Of a stretch of 64,000 nucleotides of DNA, positions 28,062 to 37,680 are shown one piece after another. Origin of the DNA: Stutzerimonas stutzeri (lineage in GTDB: Bacteria; Pseudomonadota; Gammaproteobacteria; Pseudomonadales; Pseudomonadaceae). The position numbers and the translations under genes were made by a program. The DNA is taken from positions 85,140-149,139 of the forward strand of contig NZ_JAMOII010000009.1 of assembly GCF_024448985.1 (NCBI RefSeq), written 5' to 3'. The notes under the pieces are model-generated. The model saw only the letters and a list, made by a program, of their open reading frames with translations. It did not search any database and was not told where the DNA came from. Position 1 is the first letter of the stretch, and the number at the start of each line of letters is the position of its first letter.

Positions 28062-29117
28062 ATGCCATCCCTCCCCCTCTTCACCATCCACACCCCCGAT
28101 CCCGCGCTGATTCCCGACCTGCGCCACAAGATCGACCGCAAGACCAAACCGCTGGGCGCGCTGGGGCAGCTGGAAAACCTGGCCCTGCAGATCGGTCTGG
28201 TCCAGCAGAGCCTGACGCCCAGCCTGCGCCGCCCCAGCCTGACCATCTTCGCAGCCGACCATGGCCTGGTTCGCGCGGGTGTCAGCCTCTATCCGCCGGA
28301 AGTCACGCCGCAGATGGTCCACAACTTCCTCGCTGGCGGCGCGGCCACCAACATTTTCGCCCGCCAGCATGGCTTCGCCCTGCAGGTGGTGGATGCCGGC
28401 GTGAACGCCGATTTCCCCAGCGATCTGCCACTTCGCCACGAGAAGCTCGGCTACGGTACCGCCAATGCACTGGAAGCCCCGGCCATGACCCGCGCCCAGG
28501 CCGTACAGGGCCTGGAAGCCGGCCGGCGCATCGCCCGTGAGGAAGTTGAGAAAGGCAGCAACGTGCTGGCCTTCGGCGAGATGGGCATCGGCAACACATC
28601 AAGCGCCACGCTGCTCGCGCACTTTCTCGCCGGCCTGCCGATCGGCGCCACCACCGGGCGCGGCACCGGGCTGGACGATGCCGGCTTGGCGCGCAAGATC
28701 GCCACGCTCGAAGCGGTTGCTGCGCGTGTCGGCCCCGGCCCCCATGAGGTACTTGAAGTGCTGGCCCAGGTCGGCGGCTTCGAAATGGTGATGATGACCG
28801 GCGCCATGCTGGGCGCGGCGGAGCAAGGCGCGCTGATTGTCATCGACGGCTTCATTGCCAGCGCGGCGCTGCTGGCGGCCATGCAGCTCGCGCCCGCGGT
28901 GCGCGACTACGCCGTGTTCGGCCATCGCTCCCACGAAGGCGGTCATCCACTGTTGCTGAATCATTTGCTCGCCACCCCGCTGCTGCAGCTGGATCTGCGC
29001 CTCGGCGAAGGCAGCGGCGCGGTTCTGGCCTGGCCACTGCTGCAGGCCGCTTGCGGCTTTCTCAACGAGATGGCCTCGTTCGAGGAAGCGGGCGTATCCG
29101 GCGAGGCCGCCCAATGA
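28062..29117 (+). CDS. cobT: Nicotinate-nucleotide:dimethylbenzimidazole phosphoribosyltransferase
   Basis: A 351-aa CobT that makes alpha-ribazole phosphate for the cobalamin lower ligand. [43 protein letters not shown] and the catalytic-Glu region [16 protein letters not shown] (quoted in short stretches) are all present. It starts the cobT-cobS-cobC set, with cobS overlapping by four bases. The usual neighbour cobU/cobP (kinase/guanylyltransferase) is not present in this window. Confidence 0.95.
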   Translation: MPSLPLFTIHTPDPALIPDLRHKIDRKTKPLGALGQLENLALQIGLVQQSLTPSLRRPSLTIFAADHGLVRAGVSLYPPEVTPQMVHNFLAGGAATNIFARQHGFALQVVDAGVNADFPSDLPLRHEKLGYGTANALEAPAMTRAQAVQGLEAGRRIAREEVEKGSNVLAFGEMGIGNTSSATLLAHFLAGLPIGATTGRGTGLDDAGLARKIATLEAVAARVGPGPHEVLEVLAQVGGFEMVMMTGAMLGAAEQGALIVIDGFIASAALLAAMQLAPAVRDYAVFGHRSHEGGHPLLLNHLLATPLLQLDLRLGEGSGAVLAWPLLQAACGFLNEMASFEEAGVSGEAAQ

Positions 29118-29890
29118 GCGGACGTTCCTTGCTGCGCCGGGAAAGCGATCGTTTCCTGCTCTCGCTGCAGTTCTTTACTCGCCTCCCCATTCCGGCCCGG
29201 GTGCCCTATTCCGAAGACGAGCTCAACCAGGCGGCGATCTACTTCCCGCTGATCGGCACCCTGATCGGCGTGCTCTGTGCGCTGGTCTACTGGGGCGCGA
29301 CCTTTCTCTGGCCGGTCCCGGTGGCGGTGCTGCTGAGCATGGTGGCCGGCCTGCTGCTGACCGGCTGCTTTCACGAGGACGGCCTGGCCGACTGCATGGA
29401 CGGCATGGGAGGTGGCTGGGATCGCGAGCGCATTCTCACCATCATGCAGGACTCGCGCCTGGGCACCTTTGGTGCCGCCGCGCTCATTGGTGCGCTGGGC
29501 GGCAAGTTCCTGCTGCTGAGTTCGCTGCCACCGGCCGTCATCATCCCGGCCATGATCCTGGCGCACACCCTCAGCCGCCTCAATGCCGCCAGCATGATGC
29601 TCACCGAGCCCTACGCGCGCCCCGAAGGCAAGGCCAAGCCGCTGGCGGTGCGCATGTCGGCCAGCGGCTTGCTGATCGCGGCAGCCCTGGCGCTGTCGCC
29701 ATTTCTCTGGATCGAGGTACCGCATCCGTTCTGGCTGGCGCTGCTGCCGCTGATCGCACTACGCCTGTGGTTCGCCCGCTGGCTGCGCAAGTGGATCGGT
29801 GGCTTCACCGGCGACTGCCTGGGTGCACTGCAACAGCTGAGCGAGCTGACCTTCCTGCTGGGAGTCCTGGCCCTGTGCCGCTTTGTCTGA
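29114..29890 (+). CDS. cobS: Adenosylcobinamide-GDP ribazoletransferase (cobalamin synthase)
   Basis: A 258-aa integral membrane enzyme that joins alpha-ribazole to adenosylcobinamide-GDP. FFTRLPIP near the N-terminus and the acidic [14 protein letters not shown] motif identify it; five or more hydrophobic segments follow. The ATG at 29114 overlaps the cobT stop (ATGA). The gene runs 16 bases into cobC. Confidence 0.94.
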   Translation: MSGRSLLRRESDRFLLSLQFFTRLPIPARVPYSEDELNQAAIYFPLIGTLIGVLCALVYWGATFLWPVPVAVLLSMVAGLLLTGCFHEDGLADCMDGMGGGWDRERILTIMQDSRLGTFGAAALIGALGGKFLLLSSLPPAVIIPAMILAHTLSRLNAASMMLTEPYARPEGKAKPLAVRMSASGLLIAAALALSPFLWIEVPHPFWLALLPLIALRLWFARWLRKWIGGFTGDCLGALQQLSELTFLLGVLALCRFV

Positions 29891-30399
29891 TTCGCCACAC
29901 CCGCGTGGCGGTTTCCGGCCTGTGCTATGGCCGGCTGGACGTGCCGCTGGCCGCGAGCTTTGCCGAAGAGGCTCGGGCAGTCCGCAAAGCCGTGGCGCTA
30001 CAGTTTCCAGACGGCTTGCCGCCAATCTGGAGCAGCCCAAGCCTGCGCTGTCGACAGCTGGCCGAAGCACTGGGCACACCCTTTCGCATCGACCCGCGCT
30101 TGCAGGAACTGAATTTCGGCACCTGGGAAGGACGCACCTGGGCGGAACTGGACTCCCCCGCCGCGCGCCATTGGGGTGACAACTGGCAGACCGCGGCACC
30201 ACCACAGGGCGAAACCCTACCCGAGTTGCTCGATCGTCTGCGTGCATTCCTCGCTGAACGAGCCGCCACGGATGCCATTCTTCTGACCCACGCCGGACCG
30301 ATTCGCGCCCTGCATCATCTGGTCGCAGGCCAATCGCTGGAGGCGGCATTCAGGCTGCCGGTGGGCCATGGCGATGTCATTTTGCTGCCGCAGGGCTGA
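29875..30399 (+). CDS. cobC: Alpha-ribazole phosphatase-like histidine phosphatase
   Basis: A 174-aa histidine phosphatase. It has the phosphohistidine motif [11 protein letters not shown] near the N-terminus, the second catalytic region ELNFGTWEGRTW and the C-terminal LLTHAGPIRAL. By position after cobTS it should dephosphorylate alpha-ribazole-5'-P. The GTG at 29875 is chosen because it places the RHT motif at the N-terminus as in the family; the open frame to 29767 lies inside cobS. Overlap with cobS is 16 bases. Confidence 0.85.
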   Translation: MPLCLIRHTRVAVSGLCYGRLDVPLAASFAEEARAVRKAVALQFPDGLPPIWSSPSLRCRQLAEALGTPFRIDPRLQELNFGTWEGRTWAELDSPAARHWGDNWQTAAPPQGETLPELLDRLRAFLAERAATDAILLTHAGPIRALHHLVAGQSLEAAFRLPVGHGDVILLPQG

Positions 30400-30453
30400 G
30401 GTTTTCATTGCAGCCCTGCGTGCTGCCGGCTATGGTGCGCGCGTTTTCCACTC

Positions 30454-30645
30454 AGGTGTGCCGCCGCAGAGCGTGCATTAAACGGGAAGCCGGTGCGTTC
30501 AATCGAACAATCCCGGCGCTGCCCCCGCAACGGTAATCGACCGCGATCCCAACAGATCGCCGTTCGCTCATACGCCACTGTGTTTCGACATGGGAAGGCG
30601 AGCGCGATGCGAGTCGAGAGCCCGGAGACCGGCCTGAGCGGATTC
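30454..30645 (+). ncRNA. Cobalamin riboswitch upstream of btuB
   Basis: The leader carries the conserved cobalamin aptamer blocks in order: AAACGGGAAGCCGGTG (30479-), GCTGCCCCCGCAACGGTAA (the B12-box core, 30518-), CACTGTG/ATGGGAAGG (30586-) and GAGCCCGGAGACCGGCCTG (30617-). It should lower btuB expression when adenosyl- or other cobalamins are abundant. The expression platform is the hairpin at 30719-30743. Confidence 0.95.
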
Positions 30646-30718
30646 GACTGGTGTTGCGGAGGGCAGCACCGTCAAGCGCGGCCGCCTGCATTCCAGATCC
30701 CGCGCTTGTTCCTGCCCT

Positions 30719-30743
30719 CCTCAAAAGCATTGATCTTTTGAGG
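30719..30743 (+). promoter_or_regulatory. SD-sequestering hairpin of the cobalamin riboswitch
   Basis: CCTCAAAAG and CTTTTGAGG form a perfect 9-bp stem with a seven-base loop. The 3' arm contains the only plausible Shine-Dalgarno (GAGG, 30740-30743) for btuB, eleven bases before its ATG, so folding would block initiation. ATTCTTT follows, which gives it some terminator character too. Confidence 0.75.
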
Positions 30744-30754
30744 ATTCTTTACTG

Positions 30755-32677
30755 ATGAAACTGTCCCGTTTGGCCCTGGCAATTGCCCTGACGCCCGGCC
30801 TGGCGCTCGCTGCCGATGACACCTCGTCTAGCGCTCAATTGCCGCCAATGGTGATTACCCGCGCGACCAACCTGAAAGCTCCGACCCCCGCCAGCGTAGC
30901 GGTCATCGACCGCGAGCAGATTGAAGCCAGTGCCAGCAGCGATCTGCTCGATGTACTTCGCAGCCAGGCCGGCCTGCAAATTCGCGACACCATGGGTGAC
31001 GGTAACCGCGCCGCCATCAGCCTGCGCGGTTTTGGCGAGAATGCCGCCAATAACACCCTGGTTCTGGTCGATGGACGCCGCTTGAATCAGCCAACCCTGT
31101 CCAGCGCTGACCTCAATAGCGTCCCGCTGGCGAATATCGAGCGGATCGAGATCATTCGTGGCGCCGGAACCGTTCTCTATGGCGATCAGGCGGTGGGCGG
31201 TGTCATCAATATCATCACGCGCACTCCATCCAGCAACGAGGCCTATGTCGAAGCCAGCCGAGGCAGCCACGATCATGAGGCCTTTCGCGGACACCTTCAC
31301 CAGCAGCTCGGCGGTGGTTTCTCACTGTATGCAAGCGGCGAAACACGCAGCAACGACAATTACCGCGACCATAACAACGCCAACTACAGCAATGCCTTCG
31401 CCCGCGTGCGTTATGAGCACGACTACGGACATGTGCTGTATGAATACCAGACGGTGGATGACGAACTGCTTTATCCCGATTCGATCTCGCTGGCTTTACG
31501 GCGTCAAGACCGCAAGCAGAGCAGTTCGCAGTCCTGGAACGACAGCAAAAGCCAGGTTCATCGCATGGCACTGGAACAGCGCCTGAATGATATCTGGAGC
31601 GCGCATCTCGATTACAGCCACAGCGACCAGGACGGGATCGGCAGTTTCGGTCCCGGCTCTGAATTTGCGCAAGGCACCCGTATCGAAACCATCAGCCCTC
31701 GTCTGACCGCTCGATTCGATTCGCCTCTCGGGCAAGCCGAGTGGCTCCTGGGCCATGACCACATCACCAGCGACTACGAGTACCTGGCTGCCTGGGGCGA
31801 CACGCTCGCGCAACAAACCCTGCGCGACTGGTACACACAGTTCAGCCAGGATCTCGGGAATGGATTGAATCTGGTGATCGGTTACCGCGCCAGCGAAGCG
31901 GATGACGAAAGCACCGCCGCCAGCCGAGCGCATCGTGATAGAGAAGGCAGCAGTAGTATCGGCCTGAGCTGGCAAGCCAACGAGCAGACCCGCGTATTCA
32001 TCAGGCGCGAGGACGTTCTGCGCTGGGCCAATGTCGACGAGAACGGCTTCGTTTCACCAGGTGTCACTTTCCTGAAACCACAGACCGGTGAATCCTGGGA
32101 AAGCGGCGTGGAATGGAGCGACGCCATTCAGCAATACCGGTTCACGGTGTATCGCCTGGAACTGGAAGACGAGCTGATGTATGACCCGACCGCGATTGGC
32201 CCAAACAGCGCATGGGGCTTCGATGGCGCCAACATCAACCTGGACAAGACCCTGCGCAAGGGCGTTCTGCTCGAAGCCGAACGCCAACTCAGCGCAGATC
32301 TGAGTATCGGCGGTCAGTACAGCTTCACCGACTCCGAGTATCGCGACGGCAGCTTCAAAGGAAATGATGTGCCATGGGTGTCGCGCCACAGCGCCAGTGC
32401 ACACGTAAGCTATGAAATCCTGCCGGGCCTGCGGAGTTACGTAGAAGCGGTATACACCGGCAAGCGCTATTACTCGGGTGACGATGCCAACGTTCAGCAG
32501 AAGGCCGGCAGCTACACCTTGGTCAACGCAGCACTGGCCTATGAATACAGGCAGTTCAACACCAAACTACGGATCAACAACCTGACCGGTAAACGCTACG
32601 ATGCCTTCGCCACCGCCGCCAGTCGCTATCCGGCTCCCGAGGAGGAGGTACAACTGAGCGTCGGTTACCGCTTCTGA
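30755..32677 (+). CDS. btuB: TonB-dependent cobalamin receptor BtuB
   Basis: A 640-aa outer-membrane receptor: signal peptide (about 1-20, ALA cleavage), a TonB-box-like LPPMVITRA, a plug domain (RSQAGLQIRDTMGDGNRAAISLRGFG region, NTLVLVDGRRLNQP, YGDQAVGGVINIITR) and a C-terminal barrel ending in Phe (VGYRF). The cobalamin riboswitch upstream and btuFCD downstream identify the substrate. It is probably a separate transcript end: a hairpin follows the stop. Confidence 0.93.
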   Translation: MKLSRLALAIALTPGLALAADDTSSSAQLPPMVITRATNLKAPTPASVAVIDREQIEASASSDLLDVLRSQAGLQIRDTMGDGNRAAISLRGFGENAANNTLVLVDGRRLNQPTLSSADLNSVPLANIERIEIIRGAGTVLYGDQAVGGVINIITRTPSSNEAYVEASRGSHDHEAFRGHLHQQLGGGFSLYASGETRSNDNYRDHNNANYSNAFARVRYEHDYGHVLYEYQTVDDELLYPDSISLALRRQDRKQSSSQSWNDSKSQVHRMALEQRLNDIWSAHLDYSHSDQDGIGSFGPGSEFAQGTRIETISPRLTARFDSPLGQAEWLLGHDHITSDYEYLAAWGDTLAQQTLRDWYTQFSQDLGNGLNLVIGYRASEADDESTAASRAHRDREGSSSIGLSWQANEQTRVFIRREDVLRWANVDENGFVSPGVTFLKPQTGESWESGVEWSDAIQQYRFTVYRLELEDELMYDPTAIGPNSAWGFDGANINLDKTLRKGVLLEAERQLSADLSIGGQYSFTDSEYRDGSFKGNDVPWVSRHSASAHVSYEILPGLRSYVEAVYTGKRYYSGDDANVQQKAGSYTLVNAALAYEYRQFNTKLRINNLTGKRYDAFATAASRYPAPEEEVQLSVGYRF

Positions 32678-32690
32678 ATGCTCTTGCCGA

Positions 32691-32714
32691 GGCGCCACAG
32701 ACGGCCGTGGCGCC
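32691..32714 (+). terminator. Hairpin between btuB and btuF
   Basis: GGCGCCAC and GTGGCGCC form a perfect 8-bp stem 13 bases after the btuB stop. There is no T-run. It may reduce read-through into btuFCD. Confidence 0.5.
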
Positions 32715-32779
32715 ACAGCTAAAAGAGCAGGATCGCCTCTCTATCAGTTTGCTGTCACTCAACGAAATACGTGCCACTC

Positions 32780-33553
32780 ATGCGCCACCACCCCGTTCGC
32801 GTTCTGCTGGCCCTGTTTCTGCTGCTGCCGTGTATGGCCTCAGCCGAGCCGCAACGCATCCTCTCCCTCGGCCTGTGCGCGGACTGGCTGATCGCCCATC
32901 ATGCGGACCGGAACAACGTCGTGGCCCTGTCGCAGCTGCAACGCCGTTACCCCATCGACTGGATAGGCCCCGAGTGGCCCGTGCACGATGGCAGCCTGGA
33001 GCAGATCGTCGCCTTGCGTCCCGACCTGGTGTTGTCCGGCCAGTATTCGGCGACACAGATTCGCCAGCGCATGGAGACCCTGGGCATACACGTCGAGGTG
33101 CTGCCGTTGCCGCGATCCCTGGAGCAGGTGGTGGACTACGAAAAACAGTTCCTGCGCGCCCTGCAACTACCGGAAACGCTCGCCAGTGCGGTGCCCGACC
33201 CGATGTCCCGCCCTGCCAAACCGCAGCGCCTGCTACTTCTAGGCGCCAATGCCATCGGCACCGGACAGGGCACGCTGGAGCATGAGATTCTCGAACACGC
33301 CGGCTGGACCAACTACCTGACCGAGCCGGGTTACCAGCGCCTGGATCTGGAGCGAATCGTCAGCGATCCGCCAGATGCGATTCTGTGGGCCGCGCCCAAG
33401 CATCGCGCGCGGGCCAATCAATTCGCCGAACACCCGGCGCTGGCCAGGGCCGTACCGGCCGAGCGCTGGCTGACCAGCGAATTCTGGCGCTGGCAATGTC
33501 CGGGGCCATGGACCTGGGAACTGATAGGACAATTGCATCAATGGCTCGACTGA
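32780..33553 (+). CDS. btuF: Periplasmic cobalamin-binding protein BtuF
   Basis: A 257-aa class III periplasmic binding protein: signal peptide (about residues 1-18, ASA-type cleavage), RILSLGLCADWLI at the mature N-terminus, then GSLEQIVALRPDLVL linking the two lobes. The ATG at 32780 is preferred; a GTG at 32771 would add three residues, and neither has a clear SD. The gene ends 13 bases inside btuC. Confidence 0.87.
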   Translation: MRHHPVRVLLALFLLLPCMASAEPQRILSLGLCADWLIAHHADRNNVVALSQLQRRYPIDWIGPEWPVHDGSLEQIVALRPDLVLSGQYSATQIRQRMETLGIHVEVLPLPRSLEQVVDYEKQFLRALQLPETLASAVPDPMSRPAKPQRLLLLGANAIGTGQGTLEHEILEHAGWTNYLTEPGYQRLDLERIVSDPPDAILWAAPKHRARANQFAEHPALARAVPAERWLTSEFWRWQCPGPWTWELIGQLHQWLD

Positions 33554-34527
33554 TCACGCCGTTACTCAGCGGATTGTTGCTGATTGCCGCCCTGCTCTCG
33601 CTGAACCTGGGTTCGACATCGGTCAACATGGCCGGCGGGCTGCTCGACTGGCTGCGCGGGGCGGACACGCTGGAGGCCATCGTGGTCGGCGATATCCGCC
33701 TGCCGCGCACCCTGCTGGCCATCTGCGTAGGCGCGGCGCTGGGCCTCTCCGGCGCCGCGTTGCAGGGGCTGCTGCGCAATCCGTTGGCCGACCCCGGACT
33801 GATCGGCGCCAGCCAGGGCGCGGCACTCGGCGCAGCGGCGGTGTTCTACTTCGGCCTGCTGTCCTTTGCCGGCGAGATGGCACCGGCACTGGCCGGGTTG
33901 CTCGGGGCGGGCATCGCGCTGATTCTGATGCTGGCCTTGGCCGGCTCCTCCCGCCCGTCGATGGTGATCATGGCCGGGCTGGCGATATCCACCGTCAGCG
34001 GCGCCGCGCTGGCGATGGTGCTCAACTTCGCTCCCAATCCCTTCGCCATGCAGGAACTGGTGTTCTGGTTGCTAGGCTCGGTGTCCGAACGCGGGCTGGA
34101 TCACCTGCGCATCCTGTTTCCGGCCCTGCTGATCGGCGGCGCCCTGATTCTGCGTCAACGTCCGCTGCTGTACGGCCTGAGCCTCGGCGAACGCACTGCG
34201 CAAAGCCTTGGACTAAGCGTCAAACGCGGCAGCCGGCTGATCGTCCTCGGCGCGGCGGTGCTGGTCGGTTCGGCGGTCGCGGTGGCGGGTGCGATCGGTT
34301 TTGTCGGATTGATCGTGCCGCACCTGATTCGTCCGCTGGTCAATCATCGTCCGGATCGGCTGCTGTTCCCTTCGGCGCTGGCCGGTGCGACGCTGGTGCT
34401 CTTTGCCGATCTGGTGGTCCGGCTGCTGCCGCCGGGCCGAGAGCTCAAGCTAGGGGTGCTCACGTCGCTGATCGGGGCGCCGCTGTTCATCTGGCTGGTC
34501 TGGCGGGAGCGGCAGAAATGGAGTTGA
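33541..34527 (+). CDS. btuC: Vitamin B12 ABC transporter permease BtuC
   Basis: A 328-aa FecCD/BtuC-type permease with about ten membrane helices. RLPRTLLAICVGAALGLSGAALQGLLRNPLADPGLIG (in part: GAALQGLLRNPLADP) and the coupling-helix region GLIVPHLIRPL are typical. The ATG at 33541 lies inside the 3' end of btuF, so translation is coupled; btuD overlaps by ten bases. Confidence 0.92.
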   Translation: MARLITPLLSGLLLIAALLSLNLGSTSVNMAGGLLDWLRGADTLEAIVVGDIRLPRTLLAICVGAALGLSGAALQGLLRNPLADPGLIGASQGAALGAAAVFYFGLLSFAGEMAPALAGLLGAGIALILMLALAGSSRPSMVIMAGLAISTVSGAALAMVLNFAPNPFAMQELVFWLLGSVSERGLDHLRILFPALLIGGALILRQRPLLYGLSLGERTAQSLGLSVKRGSRLIVLGAAVLVGSAVAVAGAIGFVGLIVPHLIRPLVNHRPDRLLFPSALAGATLVLFADLVVRLLPPGRELKLGVLTSLIGAPLFIWLVWRERQKWS

Positions 34528-35246
34528 TTCGCGCGCGCCAACTGAGCGTGGCCGAGCGCCTGCAGGGGGCCGATCTGGCCCTGACTGCTGGCGAAGTATT
34601 GGGCATCATCGGCCCCAACGGCTCGGGCAAGTCCACCTTGCTCAACTGCCTGGCCGGCGTGCAAACCTACCGCGGCCAGGTGGACATCGGCGGCCAACCC
34701 AGCCAGCGCCTAAGCAGCAACGAACGCGCGCGCCAGGTGGCGCTGTTGCCGCAAGCCAGCCAGAGCGCATGGGCCTTGAACGTGGAGAACATCGTCACCC
34801 TTGGCCGCTTGCCCTGGGGCGACGAGGATGCCGACAGGATTCACCACGCCATGCATCAGGCCGGTGTGTGGCAGTGGCGCGATCGGCGCATCGATCAGCT
34901 CTCAGGCGGCGAACAGACTCGCGTCTGGCTGGCTCGCGTGCTGGCCGGCGAGCCCCGGATATTGATCGCCGACGAGCCGGTCGCCAGTCTCGACCTCTAT
35001 TACCAGCGGCACATCCTCGACCTGCTCAGAACCTATGCTGGCGAAGGCCGCGGCGTACTGGTGTCGATCCACGACCTGGCCTTGGCCGCCCGCTATTGCG
35101 ATCGTCTATGCCTGATGCACCAGGGCCGCCTCTATCGCAAGGGCACGCCGCAACAGGTGCTGACACCGGAACATCTAGCCGAGGTATTCAACGTCGAGGT
35201 TCACGTGGACTTCAGCGTATGGCCGCCCATCATCCAACCAAGATGA
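34518..35246 (+). CDS. btuD: Vitamin B12 ABC transporter ATP-binding protein BtuD
   Basis: A 242-aa ABC ATPase: Walker A GPNGSGKST, signature LSGGEQ, Walker B ILIADEP and the H-loop SIHDLALA. It powers BtuC import of cobalamin delivered by BtuF. It is the last intact gene of the btuFCD set and is followed by a frameshifted gene four bases later. Confidence 0.93.
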   Translation: MELIRARQLSVAERLQGADLALTAGEVLGIIGPNGSGKSTLLNCLAGVQTYRGQVDIGGQPSQRLSSNERARQVALLPQASQSAWALNVENIVTLGRLPWGDEDADRIHHAMHQAGVWQWRDRRIDQLSGGEQTRVWLARVLAGEPRILIADEPVASLDLYYQRHILDLLRTYAGEGRGVLVSIHDLALAARYCDRLCLMHQGRLYRKGTPQQVLTPEHLAEVFNVEVHVDFSVWPPIIQPR

Positions 35247-35250
35247 AAGC

Positions 35251-35788
35251 ATGGCGCTGAAACTCAGCAAGAACCGCGACGAAATCTGCTACCCATTCAT
35301 TCAGGACGCTTCGGTACTGTGCGACTTCGAGGTGGTCACCGACAAGCTGTGCGGGCATATCGGCGAGATCATCGACCTGACCCCCTTTGACGATCTGCGC
35401 CGATCTGGAACGGCTGCAGCCGCTAGCCTTCCATTTCAACGGCTCGATACGCGGGCAACTAGCCGTGGAGGACGCCGATTTGGCCTGGCTGCAAGGCCCG
35501 CTGGCCACTATCAGAGCGAGGTGAGCGGGCGCCCTGCGGGGGTTCGTCTTGCCGCGCGGCGGTGCGCCGGTAGCGCAGCTTCATCACGCCCGCTCCTGCG
35601 CGAAAAAAGCCATCCGCGCGATGGTGCGGGTTGATCAGGAAGGCATCGAGGTACCGCTGATCCTGCCGCGGCTGTGCAACATGATGGTGAATTTCTTTTT
35701 CGTGCTGACGCTAGTGATCAACCAGCGTCGCGGCATCGATGAGGCGCCCTTCGTCAGCAAGAGCTACGGCAAGGCCCTGCTTGAATGA
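35251..35788 (+). pseudogene. Frameshifted gene, probable corrinoid adenosyltransferase relic
   Basis: A protein of about 179 residues can be rebuilt across three frame changes (near 35400, 35506 and 35534; reading frames 1-2-1-2). It begins MALKLSKNRDEICYPF, continues PLAFHFNGSIRGQLAVEDAD and ends with RGFVLPRGGAPVAQLHHARS and VPLILPRLCNMMVNFFFVL. The C-terminal part resembles PduO/EutT-type cob(I)alamin adenosyltransferases (FVLPGG, LHxAR, final helical segment). It follows btuD by four bases, as an adenosyltransferase would in a B12 operon. Either the gene is dead or the sequence has errors; the family call is tentative. Confidence 0.6.
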
Positions 35789-35792
35789 AGGC

Positions 35793-36197
35793 CTACACCA
35801 CCTGGCGCGGAATGCGGTAGAGGAAGAAGGTCATCAGACTGCCCAGGACCAGCAACAGACAGGCCACCCCGCCCAACCCCGACAGTGAGCCCAGCGCCGC
35901 CAGCCAGGCCGGCAGGGCAGCCCAGTACAGGCCTAGCACCTGAGCCTTCTGCAAGGCGGCCCAGCGATCACGCTCGCCGGCCTGGTCACGCTCCTGCAGC
36001 GCGAAGAGCGCGCGCTTGAACGATGAAAAGGCCTTGAGGCTAGGGAACAGGGCGACCAGGCCCGTGATGAAGATCGCCATGGGCGGCATGCCGAGGTTGA
36101 AGTCGATGGGGCCCAGCAGCAGCCAGGGTAGCAGGCACAGCGCCAGCCAGAACCACCACAACCGATTCAGTCGAGTCCTTTCTTCAGCACGCTTCAT
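35793..36197 (-). CDS. Small membrane protein of unknown function
   Basis: A 134-aa protein with four likely membrane segments ([28 protein letters not shown], a central cytoplasmic stretch rich in charged residues, [17 protein letters not shown] and [17 protein letters not shown]). I do not recognise the family. Its start overlaps the ribA stop by four bases on the same strand, so the two are co-transcribed; hypothetical genes also lie beside ribA in P. aeruginosa. Confidence 0.75.
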   Translation of the reverse strand: MKRAEERTRLNRLWWFWLALCLLPWLLLGPIDFNLGMPPMAIFITGLVALFPSLKAFSSFKRALFALQERDQAGERDRWAALQKAQVLGLYWAALPAWLAALGSLSGLGGVACLLLVLGSLMTFFLYRIPRQVV

Positions 36198-36811
36198 GAC
36201 TGCTCGGCTTCGCCCTGGTGAATCTCGCCCAACATATGGCCGAGCTTACCGGCCTTGGTGGCGAGGTACTTGCGGTTGTGCGGGTTGTGCGCGATCTGCA
36301 GCGGCTTGCGCTCGGCGATACGAATACCAAAGCCCTGCAGCGCCTTGACTTTGCGCGGGTTGTTGGTCATCAGCTTGATTTCGGAGATACCCAGGTGTTC
36401 TAGCATCGGCAGGCAGATCGCGTAATCGCGCATGTCCGGCGCGAAGCCCAGGCGCTCATTGGCCTCGACGGTATCGGCACCCTGATCCTGCAGTTCGTAG
36501 GCGCGGATCTTGTTCAGCAAGCCGATACCGCGGCCTTCCTGGCGCAAATACAACAACGCACCACGCCCCTCATCGGCGATGGCCTTCAGCGCAGCCTCCA
36601 GCTGAAAACCACAGTCGCAGCGCAGGCTGAACAGGGCATCGCCGGTAAGACACTCCGAATGCAGACGGCCCAATACCGGCTTACCATCGGCAACATCGCC
36701 CATCGTCAGTACGACATGCTCCTTGCCGGTGTCCTGATCGAGAAAACCATGCATGGTGAACACACCGAACGGCGTCGGCAATTGGGAAGCGGCGACGAAG
36801 ACGACAGACAC
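36194..36811 (-). CDS. ribA: GTP cyclohydrolase II
   Basis: A 205-aa RibA that opens GTP in the first step of riboflavin synthesis. The zinc ligands are in [15 protein letters not shown], with [12 protein letters not shown] following and the C-terminal LMTNNPRKV. The GTG at 36811 ([15 protein letters not shown]) gives the normal N-terminus; the frame is open to 36844. It supplies the activity missing from the RibBA protein at 40208. Confidence 0.94.
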   Translation of the reverse strand: MSVVFVAASQLPTPFGVFTMHGFLDQDTGKEHVVLTMGDVADGKPVLGRLHSECLTGDALFSLRCDCGFQLEAALKAIADEGRGALLYLRQEGRGIGLLNKIRAYELQDQGADTVEANERLGFAPDMRDYAICLPMLEHLGISEIKLMTNNPRKVKALQGFGIRIAERKPLQIAHNPHNRKYLATKAGKLGHMLGEIHQGEAEQS

Positions 36812-36852
36812 CGGAGAAACTCCAGAAGGCAGAAAAGCGGGCATTGTATCAG

Positions 36853-36943
36853 CTTGGAAGCTGGAAGCTGCTGTGCATGGACTGACGCTAATCCGTCACT
36901 CATGCTTTTTACTTCAAGCTTCTAGCTCGAGGCTTCCAGCTGC
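36853..36943. repeat. Heptamer-repeat inverted pair, site 1
   Basis: GCTTGGAAGCTGGAAGCTG and, 60 bases on, the opposite-strand version (CTTCAAGCTTCTAGCTCG, GGCTTCCAGCTG). The unit is GGAAGCT-like with period seven. The pair fills the gap between ribA and the retropepsin gene. Confidence 0.75.
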
Positions 36944-36948
36944 ATCTC

Positions 36949-37596
36949 TTAAATCTTCGACTCAAGCCTCAACACGCCCTGATCCTCGCGCCAGCTGACC
37001 CGGCCGAGAAAACTCATGCCCAGTAGCGCCTCGGTGGGCGATGAGCCTTCCACCACCACCGCCTCCACGCCCATCACGTCGATGGCGCCGACCTTGACGC
37101 TGTTGAGGTGCACCTGCCAGGCCTTTGCCGTGCCGCTGGCAGTGCCGACCACGATCTGCTTGCCGTCGACGCGATAGTCGATGCCCAGACGGCGCGCCTG
37201 GTTTTCGTTGAACGCCACAGAGGTAGCGCCGGTATCGACGAGAAACTGCACCGGTTGGCCGTTGATCGAACCAGCGATCCAGTAATGGCCACCCTGCCCC
37301 TTGGCAATGCTCAACTGCTTACGCTCGGGTTCGGCAAAGCCCGAGCTCAGCTCACGGCTAAGACTGTAGGTCCGCTCGACACCCTCGACGCGCAGCACGG
37401 CACCTTTGGCGTCGGCACTGACCACCTCGACACCGCCCGGCCCCATCTGCCCGACACGGACCAGCTTGCGCTGGCCATCGACGTTCAGAACTGCAGCGCC
37501 GGGAAACAGGCCCACCACCTGTACGCGCGGCGCCGCGGTAACAGTGAAGGCAATCAGCGACAGCGTGGCAGCGAGCAGCAGGGCGACGGAACGCAT
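36949..37596 (-). CDS. Clan AA (retropepsin-like) aspartic protease, TIGR02281 type
   Basis: A 215-aa exported protein: signal peptide (about residues 1-22), an N-terminal beta domain, and a retropepsin-like domain with the active Asp in FLVDTGATSVAF (Asp121) and the flap/second-hydrophobic region ALLGMSFLGRV. The ATG at 37596 has AAGGA upstream; the frame extends to 37632. The natural substrate is not known. It is the second single-domain retropepsin in the window (compare 20726). Confidence 0.85.
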   Translation of the reverse strand: MRSVALLLAATLSLIAFTVTAAPRVQVVGLFPGAAVLNVDGQRKLVRVGQMGPGGVEVVSADAKGAVLRVEGVERTYSLSRELSSGFAEPERKQLSIAKGQGGHYWIAGSINGQPVQFLVDTGATSVAFNENQARRLGIDYRVDGKQIVVGTASGTAKAWQVHLNSVKVGAIDVMGVEAVVVEGSSPTEALLGMSFLGRVSWREDQGVLRLESKI

Positions 37597-37680
37597 CGGG
37601 GAATCTTCCTTGAGGCACGGGCGGAACGACATTCTTCCATGGCCATGTGCTGGTTACAGCGACCAGACGCACAGCCCGGC

